Positions 26,412 to 37,284 of a stretch of DNA of 64,000 nt are shown here, one piece after another. Made by a program: the position numbers and the translations under genes. Source of the DNA: Ascaris suum (taxonomy: Eukaryota > Nematoda > Chromadorea > Rhabditida > Ascarididae); contig CM024191.1 in NCBI GenBank assembly GCA_013433145.1, forward strand, positions 822,501-886,500. Direction: 5' to 3'. The notes under the pieces are model-generated. The model saw nothing but the letters and a program-made list of their open reading frames with translations. It made no database searches and was not told the DNA's origin. How positions within the stretch are numbered: the first letter of the stretch is position 1; every line of letters begins with the position of its first letter.

Positions 26412-29055
26412 CACTCTACATAATAACTAATTCTGAAGCAATGTTGTCATAAGCAATTAATTCTGAAGCTCGGCATCTTTCTCTCTATTTATCCATGCAT
26501 TTCTTTAGCTGGAGATGGCGAGGCAATTTATACTTATTTATTATGCTATGTTCATTTAAAATTTGCATTCAATCATTTAGGTTATTCGCGAAACACTCAT
26601 CGTAAATAAACCAAGAAATAATTGATGCTTCTTTCCATATTTTGTTTGCAATCAGGAAATACACGTCGAAGAGAAGATCGTTTTTGAAGGTTAATTCTAA
26701 AATAGCCGAACAATTATCGACGTGAAGAGAAATTTAGCGAATTTTTTTTTAAAGAAATAGAATATTCTTATTATATTCGTTCATTGATAACTGAGCGAAT
26801 CTAGTAAACTACGCAGAAAAAAACCTTCATTATACGCCGAACGATTTCACTGCAGTTATGAATCTATTCTCTTTCTCATTTGTTCTAATTAGTCATAAAA
26901 ACATTGTAGATGAACACTTTGTGATTTTTGAATAGTGAGCGGCAACTAGAACGTGAAAATTGAGAAGGAAATTATTAAATTTTTTTATTATGCAAATGCA
27001 ATAAAAATAGTGCTAAAATGCTAGGAAAATCAAATGCTATGCAAATTAATGGTCGAAGAAAATTTATCTGGTGATATATAGACATTTTTTTCAAGGTCTA
27101 CACTTTGTGTGCATCTTGAAAGAAGATTTGTTCTTGAACAAAGATTGCGTTTTAAATTCCTTTCATATTATTTGCTTGAATGCTTGAGTATTGCGATTTT
27201 TTCTTAAATAATTAGTCAGTGCATTGATGATGGTAATGCGCTATTAGCAAGCAATGATCAGTTATCTGCCTTTCAAAACGGAGTGCCGCAATTAACTGTT
27301 TAGTAGGACTTATAATAAGTTTGACTTAGAGAGGGGATGGATTTGAGAGGATATGCTGTTTAGAATTGAGCGGTGTTCGAAAACTAGTGTGTTCTTCGAA
27401 CGTTTTTGAAGAAGTTCTTGGCCTGTTGTGTTCGCATGCAATTAGAACCATGCCAGCTGGTGGAAAGAAGCGAGCAGCTTCCATGATCAAATCCCCAAAT
27501 GTCGGCTGCACTGAGCTTTTCATGTGATTGCTACCCGATGGGTGCTTTTTCAGGCTATTTTGTCAGTATTATTTATTTATTTATTTCAAGGCTCCGAAAT
27601 GGGAAAAAATTTCGCCGATATGTAATTATCTTTGATATTTTACTGGAAATCATGATTTACTGTGCTGAAATGCCCCAGCGTCTTTGCTGCTGGGATATGA
27701 ATCTATCCGTTGTCGTTTACGCCGTCTTTGCACTACTTTTATCGGTGTACTACACGTTCGGCACACCTATTCCATCAAATTTAATGAACTTACCACGTGA
27801 AATACGAAGCCGCCTTTGTACCATATCTCATAAATCGCTTGCTAGCAGTTGAGTAAGGTGCATTTTCCTGCGAAAATTTTTTCTGCGCATGTGTTTTCTT
27901 TTTTTGAATTTTCACCTTCTTTGCGAAAAACACTTTGTGGCTTCTCCACCTATTTCTAGGCTGCTTTCGTTTCATGCCTTTTTCGATCGTGCCGCTGTAA
28001 GATTGCTGCTCTAAAATGTTCGTATAATGCGTCGAATAAATGCATATGTCCAACTTGTTATGCACAAATTAATATTTTCATTGAATTTATCGAACCGAAT
28101 TAACTGAAATGCCGATAGGTGACCTCTAATCAGAAGAGATGGCCTACAAGGTTCACAAACGCAATAGACGGGTTTTCTTAGCATATTATTGAAAGTTTTA
28201 GCGGTGCGATTACAATTTACAATTTATTAAGATAAGCTTACAGTGATAATTTATAAGGCTTGAGAAAGACATCGAAAAGGATTTTGTTTCTGAACTTCTT
28301 GAATTGAGAGAGCATAGCGCGTAGTTCAGTTCTCACGGGCGCTGTATCTACTGCCCTCTTCCCCTTTCACTTTTCTTCCCTCGCCGGAATTCGCTACTGG
28401 GAAATACCTGTTCAGTCGGATGGGGTCATAAAATTCAGTATCACATATCTGCTCAATTAAACCGATCCTTAGCGTACGTTATATTGCGTTAGGTGAAACG
28501 CAGTCTCATACAGTGAAAGCTAAATGAACCACTATTCAGATCTGCGGCGATGATTGATCTGATGTGGAAAGAAGCAGATTAATATACTTTGCCATATACA
28601 AGCCATGGATTCTATGTTGCTCTTATATTAGTTTTTTGTTCTCCTTATAAGTTTTAAATAAATCTCTAGTTAATAATCTGTATTTTAACGCTGTTTTTTG
28701 TACATATAAATATATTTAGCATGCGTTACTTTTTTATGTTGTTGTTTTTCGCTCAGCGATTGAAGCATCATTTTCTTCGAGTATAATAAGCTATTAGAGC
28801 ATCTTTGGATTATAGTTGGTTTTTTGTTAGCAGCTGACACTTTATCTTCGTGTATTATTAACTTAATCTTAAATTATATGACGGCAGAACCTCGTCGACT
28901 GTCTGTCCATTTACCCAGTTAAAAGCTTCTCCACCTATCTGAGAAGCCATTCGCTCTCGTCGCTTTCAATGCTTCATGCACACCACTAGCAGCATTTCCG
29001 CACGCTGCGAAATATTGCTGGAAGCTTCTTTACGCAAAATGGGTAGTTTCGCTAA

Positions 29056-29505
29056 CAAATTCCGCATTATCGAGTAAATCTACTGAAAGCATCGGCCTTT
29101 GATGTCGTTTTGAATTCGGAGGGCAAGAGAAGTCGGGTGGTATTAAATGAGACGAATAAGCAGACTACGGAACGACCGTTACGTTCTATTTTGCCGATAA
29201 CAGACCTTAACGACGACTTTTGTGCAGATGCTTTCTGTGTGGTATAGCTGTCACCAGAATACACTTACTTCTTGTTCACAAGAAGAGGCGCACTTTGACG
29301 CCTAAACTAACTATCGCGTTCCGGCTTCTGCTGAGCAAATCCTAACGCTATTTTTTAGCGTAATATGCTTCCCGCAGAAGTACTTATTGGTGCGTTCACT
29401 CAAGAGTTCGATAATTTTTCCAGCGAATCACTGCAATTCTCGGCCGAAACAATATCAGCGTACACTTCCTCAGAATTTATGTGTGCGTTTTTTTTTATTT
29501 TTTAA
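29056..29505 (+). CDS. Candidate two-exon gene fragment, unrecognised
   Basis: A plus-strand frame open from 29056 reads through a hydrophilic peptide (SAFDVVLNSEGKRSR ... LPITDLNDDFCADAF) to a possible donor at 29241 (GTG|GTATAG, phase 0). After a 117-bp intron ending in ATTTTTTAG, a phase-0 exon from 29359 continues (RNMLPAEVLIGAFTQEF...) to TAA at 29503-29505. Codons of the first part favour a purine in position 1, as coding DNA does. There is no start codon in the first exon, so more exons would be needed upstream. I recognise no family. Protein-like frames also occur on the minus strand nearby (28.88-29.26 kb), so the strand is not settled. Confidence 0.28.
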
Positions 29506-32500
29506 TTTTTTGAGAACATATTTTCACAAACATTGGAAAAAACTAATGATCATTTCAAATGAATAATTGGAGATATTTAATTATAAAATGATGTTTTGTC
29601 GAGTAAAAAACTAATCAATACGAACATTCTTTCGAAAACAAATATTTGTGTTGACTTATTCTAATTTGATGGCATTCTGTGCGGTACATCAGATATTTTC
29701 AATCATCATCATCCCTCACAATTCTTGAGGAAAAAATGTTGGCCATATTTTAGAGTATCATTCGAAAAATTTCAACTAAATCGCATATTTGAAATGCCGA
29801 TTAACTATTGCTCATGATTGCTGCAAATCAATCGAACACGTATTTAGCGCGCGCAAGGCAATTAAAGAATTTGGATTTTGTGAATTCCATCTCAGAAGGA
29901 GCGATGAAGCATTTTTCGCTCTCTTCAAAACCTTGCAAGTCCAACGTTTTGTTTAGGAGTGCTGATTATCATTAATAACGAACGTGAAAAGAAAATAGAT
30001 TGCAATCCAATGAAAAGAGGCAGCAAAGCAACGTATAATGCATTAATCTACCAGTTAGGAATGCTCAAATTCGATTTCGAGCGTGATACTATATTTCACC
30101 TTGCTAGCGTAGAAATTTTTTCGGAGGCGGGCTGTGCTTTGTTAAAAAATTCGCCTGTTCACGATGTCACAACGACGTTACCGCGCCAATCAATACTCAG
30201 TCAGAATAAAGTTGCAGCTACGGCTTCGGCTGAAAGTGTTATGGCTTAAGGAGTGCAATAGAGCGATGAGCGCTGAAGCGGTATGTCATTGTGCACGAAT
30301 ATTGGAAAATGGTTGCATCAGGTGAGTGTCTTACATTCTTTTTTCAACAATGCAAATACAACAATACGTGTTTCAATTCTCTAAATGTTTTTAAAATCTT
30401 CATGTTACGATGAAACCCCATCATCTCATTTATAGGTATGCTCATTCCGTCCTACCTCGAACATTTTAGAGATCTATTTATGGATCTTCTATGCTTTGAA
30501 AAAAAAAAAGAATATTTGCAGGAAATAGACGACATAAATGGAACTAACAGCGACCACTGCTGTTTGTTTTTAGTGGTGGTAATGGCTAAACGCTTAACAA
30601 CTTTTTTTTAATAGTTCAATTTTGAGATACATGACTATGAAGTATTTGTTTAAGTGAAAGCGCTTCACCAATTCGATTAGTCTTTCTAGAACACTTGTCA
30701 CCAGTCCACAAGTGATTTATACGACTGTGAACCTTGCTTCACCAGTCTCTCTGATTAGGCTTGTTTCTTTGCATATGTGCTAGGTTGCCCGAATGTTTTT
30801 TGAAACTTTCATGCATCATGTTTCGTCAAATTTGGTGCATTTGTCGTTGTCAACGAGTCGGTCATTGGGACAAGGAATGATAGACCTAGATCTGCAATTG
30901 CGTACAGTGCGAGCGTCTGTTTCTTTTAAAGCTCGTTAAACCCTGTTCTGTGATGCGCATGAAACAGCACTGTCCTGGTGACCTGTGCTCGCTGGTTATG
31001 AATGCCGCATTCATCGTTACCTACTGTTGTTGAAATAACCTGTTCGAGAAAGGAGACCTACGGATCACTGAAAAGACGCGCCCAGTCTATCCTTACTCCA
31101 AAGAGAAGCCATTGCACTCTCTTCAGCAAAAAAAAAAAAGAAAAAGAGCAACCTGTGGAGCCGCGTATGGTGATTGGGGAGGCAAAGTGACAGTCTTCCA
31201 AGAAATGACTATCACTTCGATAATTTTATATTTTCGCGTTAAAAAAATACAAATGTTTCTTCTGTAAACTCGAACTTTCTAGAAATCTTCACTAACTTCT
31301 ATTCTAGTGATGTGTTCACAATTTGGCAATGGAAAGCTTATGAGGTGTGTTAGCAAAAGTGAGATTTTGCAAGAGAATTTTCACGAGTGAAGTTCCGTTG
31401 AATTGTTGAAGTAACTGCATTGAGATGCTATATCCCTCTAACAAAAAAAAAAAACTATATTTTATTTGGAAATTCAATAAAATTCACATTTTGTATGTCA
31501 TTTTTAAGGAGGAGAATTTTTTCATCGTTACCCGTTTAGTTTTAATACTACCATTTGCGCATATTATTGCAATTCGCATGTGGAATAAAATAAAAGCTTT
31601 GAATAATCTAAAAAGTTGCCTACGTTAAGAAGCGCTACAGATTATGCAGGCTTTTTTTCTCTAAACTAGTAATTGTTTAGTAAGTTTACAATAGCCTTCG
31701 TTGTGTCTATCTCGTCGTTTTTCAAGAGCGAAGTGGGAGAGAGAGCGAAGAGGGAAGTGGTTTTTCGTATTCATTTTGATCGAGCAATTTCTAAATCAAT
31801 CTCGCTCGCTACTGCTGTACGACTAACTATGACGTGATTAAATTTTTCCTCGTGTATTCGCTTAAACTGTTACAACAACCAGTCATTTGTATGTTTGGTT
31901 ATTTAAAACACTGTAATCAAATATAATTGCCAATTTATGAAAAATGCTTAGTTATTTATCGCGTTTAATGATGTTATTTGCACCAGAAAATGCAGTAAGT
32001 ATATCATAAACATAACTATTATTCTGTAGCGTAGTGAAACAAACTGTCGCAGTGTGGTATGGCTGGTACAGTGTTGGTTTAATTTCACCTCGTTTACTGT
32101 GTAACTTGTGTTTTTTTCCCCCAAATCTTGAAGCTATGCAATGGTTTAAACTCATAGGACTCATGAAGTTGTGTAGTATAATGTGCATTCCTAAATCTTG
32201 AACAGTAATTATTTCCATATTTTAAATGATTTAGCATTACTTTATTTGCATTTTAAATTAGTTGTTAACTAAGCATTTACTAATAAGTAAGTAGTTAGTA
32301 CAACTGTTGCATGGCTCTTTTTTTGTCGACGAATGTTGCGAATAGGCCCAAGCCGAGTGCAACTTGGCGGACAATTATTTGCAAAAATCGCAACTGATAG
32401 AAATACTCAAATACTATGACAGCACTGATATCTGTATGAGATGACGTTCACCTTCAGCATTTTCGAGCATTCTGAAAATAATGCATCTTTGTCGTTAAAT

Positions 32501-32792
32501 ACAGCGCCGATCAGATCACACCTTACAACGCTGAAAGAGTAGTGTGAATGAACTGATTTTGTCTCAAGATAGCTTGTAAAAGAAACAGTGTGCCATTTTT
32601 GAAACAGTTTAATTTGGCATAGACGCTTTTTTTTGCTTTGATGTCCAATTTTAAGCATACACCTCAGTATTAGGCCATGTGGTTAAACCTCTCAGTACGA
32701 CGCATTCTGGCTGAATCTTTCAATATTACACATCCTGGAGTTCCATTTGTTCGTACCTCTTTGCTCTCCTCTCCATATTCACTGGTTTTTCA
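29506..32792. other. Intergenic stretch upstream of the first membrane-protein gene
   Basis: AT-rich, with several A-runs (for example 30499-30509 and 31128-31139). No exon with good splice sites was found. It should contain the promoter of the gene starting at 32793, but I see no clear element. Confidence 0.5.
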
Positions 32793-35700
32793 ATGAGCGG
32801 AGAACATGTGCCATCCACATTTCCAAAAAATTCTACTAATAGCTCTTTCAACGTTCCACGGAAAATGTCTGTTAGAATAGAGATCAACGAAATAGTTTAC
32901 AAGAAGAACCTCATCGATACGGAATGGAACAATCTATATGGCAATCTCAAGATAAGCTTGGCCAATTTCAGTACGCCTTCGATATCGGATGCATTGCATC
33001 GAAGCGATGATTCGGAGTTCGGGCGAATAGCCTATACGATAGCAATTCTTCTGATGTTTTCCACGGTGATTCTCCTGCTCATGGTTCGGACTATACGACG
33101 AGAAAACAGCGAATTCGAGGCGAGTAGGGCTATGAAGTAATAAACTAGCATTATAAAGTTATATTACACTTCGGTTGGTTCATAACAAATGCTGCCAGTT
33201 CTTTAAAGTTCATATTTACATGAGATGTATTGTATGGAAATCCTAGTAATGAGTTTTTTATTTTATGGCTATCGAGTCATCAGTAACATTTGTCAGTGTG
33301 CGTTTGTGATGGACACATTTGAAACAGTCATGCTCGATCTGAATTTCAAAGAATTTAGGAGGAAGTGGAAACATTTGTCTACGGTCGTGGACTGGATGTG
33401 ATGCGTGTCATGCTTGATATCTACGAAATACTTGTCGCGTACATTCGACGAAATGCTTTAGAGTCTTAATTTTGCAACAGCTTTAGGCGGCACGAGCATT
33501 CTCTTATTGCATTGAATTCGTTCATAAATTCTTCATTTTATTTATTCCATTGATACATTACAACAGGCAGCAGCTTGCCTTCATTTCACATCAAAGATTT
33601 CATTTATTACGTGCGTTATGCAAGTTTGCATGAAACCTCATCGATCTATGCTCCATATGCAAATTTTATTGATTTTGCATTTATAGTTGATTCTTATGAG
33701 CAGCTAAATAATCAAATATATCAATAGTATCATTAAGGAATGAGCTTTAGTTTCCGCTATGCATCTATTTTATCAGTCTTGGAGTTTTATATCTGCGAAA
33801 TGATTAATTTCACTCTAGTAGTATCTTGTCTTGAAATTTCGATTTCCTCCCTTTTTTTCTCCGGTAACGACTCGAATGCGACAGTTTAAACGCACTGGAT
33901 AGTTAACAGGTATTTTCAGTGTGTACTCATTATCATGGGGAGCGAGTAGTCTAGTTTTCGATAGCACAGGCTGTTGAATAGCAAAATGCCTTATGCTTTA
34001 GAAATAAGGGGCTGCATAGAAGTCAATCCAATTTATATGCGAAATTTCAATGTTGGAGTTCTGAAGAGTTGACGTTAAGTAAAGGTAAATTTAAAAGGTT
34101 AGGCAAAACGATTCCTGGCCGCTTAAAGTTTTGTCCATAGTGCTTCCTCTTTTGTCCCTTTCCGCGCAATACCTCAACATATATAGGGTCGCTGGATGCT
34201 GGATCGAGCTGATGAGCTTCCAACAACTTTTGAGGGACACGTAAACGTTGAGACAGCGGAAAAACCTAATATCCTCTGTTTGACAGTCTTTGAGGTTTTT
34301 TGATTCTGAAAACTCTTCAGTTGCTCTAGATCTCAATCTGCTTTATCATCTATAGAAATCGAGAGCAGTTCAGAACTGCATTCTTCAGATAGGAGCTTAT
34401 CCTCATAATGTCAAAGGTTTACCAACCTGTCTGGAGATGTTTCATATAAAACTTTAGCACTGTTTGCTCATATTCTATTCCCTCTGCAATAGTACTGAAC
34501 TTCTGCAGTTTTGTATTTTAATTTCTGTTTACCCATTGCAGTGTTCCCTCACCTCTCCTCTCTACACCGCCGTTGTTTATTAAATCAAATCTTCTAATCT
34601 GAAGCAGATAAAACGGAGTATTTTTATTGAACCATGTTTCGCAAATACCTCTGAAACGGAGTTCATCCCTCTGGCGAAAAACTTCCAAATCGTTGAATTT
34701 TTAGGTAGGCAGAGATCATACCATGAGCTCGCACTGCCCAACCTCTCAATCGCATGATACGGTTTTCCTTCCATTCTATCTCCACGTTGAAGTGATAGTA
34801 GTTCTACGAGCTGAACACCGCCGTTGACTCGCCACTTAAAACATATTCTATCTTTGGTTCCTTCGGAACGTCTCTGCCCATGCTTTCCGTTTCTTCCTCG
34901 GCTCTGCTTTGATGAAATTGCCTCGTATTCTGGAATGAGGAGGAAGCAGAGCAGCGAAAAGCTTTCCTTTTATGTTTTCGTAGAAATATTTTTGTAGTAT
35001 TCTACTGCCTAAATTCGACTTTCAGCACCCGCAGATTATCGCCACGTTTGATATCGTGCTCATAGCTTTCCTTAAATTCATTTCCTGTCACCGTGCAATT
35101 CTCCAGGATTCTCAAGACAAACGCTTTGCCGTTAACTAACGTTGGATTGTCCCAATCCCCTTCTGAAGCTTCTAAAATTATGAAATTGTGTTGCTTTTCT
35201 TGCCTTCAACGCATTGTACCAGATTTGAAAAAAATAGACACTGGTATCGCTTTTTCCATCTCAAGGTTAGAGGAGACAGCTCGGTTGGAACAGTTGATCG
35301 CGCTGATTCCACCTGGCAGGCCAGGCTGTCCACTTTAAATTACAGCTGCTCCTCTATGGAAGCAATCTTATCATTTGCTGGAGCCAGCTGTCGGCTAGAC
35401 TCGACCAGAGTACAAATCACCATCACTTACTTGCGTCTTTCAACGCGTTCTTTCGCAAATAACCGGGTTTTCATTTCTGCTTTGAAAATTTTTTGCAGAC
35501 CACATTATCGACTTTCGCGGTCTGCAGGATTTCCTCCTCTGTGATGATGATGGGTTGCATAGGTTGCATCTATAATTGAAATGAGAAGGTCGCATATATT
35601 GAATACTAAACAAGCCAGTATCGATAGTGTTCATGAGTTAAGTCGCTGACGCACTGTACTAGTTTATGCTGAAGATGCACCTCGTCTAGAGCAGTTCATT

Positions 35701-37252
35701 GCCTTCTGATTTTTGATGAAAGTGATGCGGCAGCTGTGATATTGATGGTATGTTGTAACGTTCAGATGGAAAGCCTTCTGGATGCGATGCGGTTTCGTGA
35801 GGAGTTGGATTTCGACAGGCGGCAAAAGCGACGCCTACTGAAGACAAAGCGAAAGGTGGCTTCATGGCTGACAAAGACCAATCGCAATGGGACACACGGC
35901 TATTGCCACGTCAGCCGTCAGTTGATCGTTTCGAAGAGTAGCACTTCGCGGTATGTCGTTAAATACTTGTGTGGCTGTACACTTAGCAAGGAACAGTAAT
36001 GCTGAGACGTTTTTTTATCTCGTCACTTTACTGCATTACGGTATGGAGTGCGTCATGCCATTTAATTTTATAGTCAAAAATTTCCACAATGATAAAACTT
36101 GAAAACTTCCTATGATTTCGTTAAAAGTGCTGTAATTAAGTTTTCCAGGTTCGTTACTCTAGCGTAGTGAATTTACCCGTTCCCTTGGCTGTGTCTCCCT
36201 TTATGGTCGGAAACAGTGATATTAAAATATCCTGAAACATTATTAGACTCACTGCCGAGTGGGGAATATATTGACTACTTTATGCTGATAACTTAATGTT
36301 GAGCTCTCTACTGTGAAATGTACTGATATTTGGAATAGGTTAACCAAGTTTGCCAAATGCGCCTTAGCAAAGTCGCTCATCTATGCTAATGTGTTGTGCT
36401 TCTAATGCTGATCGTACAAGTTCAACTCAAGCTGGCGAATATTAATTTATTTTGCTTCACCAAACAACATATGGCCGATTTGCTCATGAAAACGTTCTCA
36501 GCTTATCCAGCCAAATCGTGACAATCAAACGTTTAGTTATAAATAATCACCACTATGGAAATAAATTTCTCTATTCGAAGCTTATAGGTGAGACAGGTGG
36601 GTATTCTTTAGTCTTTGCGAGAGTTGGAAGCCGTTTGCTGCTCAATGCCATATCTGTTGGAAAAATTATAATTATTGGAGAAATCTATATTTATTTCTTC
36701 AACGCTATAAAGAAGTGCGAGCAAAAACTCTCGAAGTAAAAATATAAAGTGTAATGTTATCGTTTTCGAAAATCTACTCTTGTTGTGCTCATTTTGCATA
36801 TGTATGTCGGTGTGTATATGTGTATATGTCTGTGCAGCTATGAACGTTTCTTTAGCTCGAACTCATATGTTCCCGAAATCGTTGTTACACCCAACAGTGA
36901 AGATGCTCTCTCAATGGTCAATATGTGCCGCCCACGAACACCGGCATTTTCATTGATGTTCGATTTTGGAACTTCCGGTTGGTCGACACCGAGATCAGCG
37001 CAATCTGATCTTTACCTCAACAGGGACCTCTCAAAGGTGGACTTCGATCAGCCACCAACAACTGATGTCAGGCCGAACGATAGGATCAGCTCGAAAGCGG
37101 CTCTCAACACAGCAGCGCTCAGACTCTCGACTGTCAGCGCAGCGACTCTGACAGTATATCGTCAGCATCATGCTAGCAACAGCTTGTACTCTTATTTCGA
37201 AAAGCCTTCAGCGCTAGCAGTCAGAAATCCTTGCGTTGTTGGCCAATTTTGA
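32793..37252 (+). CDS. Single-pass membrane protein (KCNE/MPS-like architecture), copy A
   Basis: Three exons: 32793-33119, 35766-35950 and 36856-37252; 909 bp, 302 residues, frame intact. Exon 1 has no N-terminal signal peptide, three N-glycosylation sequons (N13, N16, N58) and one membrane helix at about residues 80-99, followed by RTIRRE, suggesting an outside N-terminus and a cytoplasmic C-terminus. Exon 2 is strongly basic (RRQKRRLLKTKRK). Exon 3 begins with SNSYVPEIVVTP and is Ser/Thr-rich. Intron 1 uses a GC donor (GAG|GCGAGT), supported because it alone matches the phase-0 acceptor GTTCAG before 35766; the next junction is phase 2 on both sides. AATAAA at 37279 lies 27 bp after the stop. 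A paralogue lies at 49926-51774. The layout resembles nematode MPS (KCNE-type) potassium-channel subunits, but I cannot confirm the KCNE signature; treat that as a hypothesis. Confidence 0.72.
33120..33121 (+). other. GC (non-GT) splice donor of copy A intron 1
   Basis: The junction reads GAG|GCGAGTAGG. The nearby GT (GGCGA|GTAGGG) would give phase 1 and break the frame, whereas the GC site gives phase 0 and matches both the acceptor at 35765 and the position of the equivalent junction in copy B. Confidence 0.65.
34080..35640 (-). mobile_element. Decayed non-LTR retrotransposon in intron 1 of copy A
   Basis: Minus-strand frames interrupted by stops and shifts. At 34571-34655 one reads RGICETWFNKNTPFYLL then RRFDLINNGG, which matches the T/ETWL...I.G(Y/F).LIR block of APE-type endonucleases in CR1/jockey-like elements. 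Upstream on the same strand (35.0-35.6 kb) are hydrophilic frames such as ANDKIASIEEQL and DSLACQVESARS, consistent with a coiled-coil ORF1. No reverse transcriptase was recognised. The element is dead and oriented against the host gene. Boundaries are approximate and clade assignment is tentative. Confidence 0.5.
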
Positions 37253-37278
37253 CGGACGATGATTCAGAGGTGTTCAGA

Positions 37279-37284
37279 AATAAA
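37279..37284 (+). terminator. Polyadenylation signal AATAAA of copy A
   Basis: Canonical hexamer 27 bp downstream of the TGA of the gene at 32793-37252. Confidence 0.6.

Larger units (their letters stand above)
15740..29050. other. Gene-poor intergenic stretch
   Basis: About 13 kb of AT-rich sequence with only short, unsupported ORFs. It contains a (TG)n run (19381-19399), repeated TAATATAATA-type words at about 18.72-18.80 kb, a perfect hairpin (22002-22030) and a 23-bp tandem duplication (26366-26411). A possible membrane-segment exon at about 16377-16490 is treated as a finding. Confidence 0.5.

Noticed and set aside
27499..27852. Plus-strand 117-codon ORF with two hydrophobic stretches
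   Set aside because: No recognisable family or splice sites; hydrophobicity is expected by chance in T-rich sequence.
36785..36855. Methionine upstream of copy A exon 3 as an alternative start
   Set aside because: The sequence before 36856 reads as intron ending in TTTCTTTAG, and the phase-2 join from 35950 completes the codon exactly.
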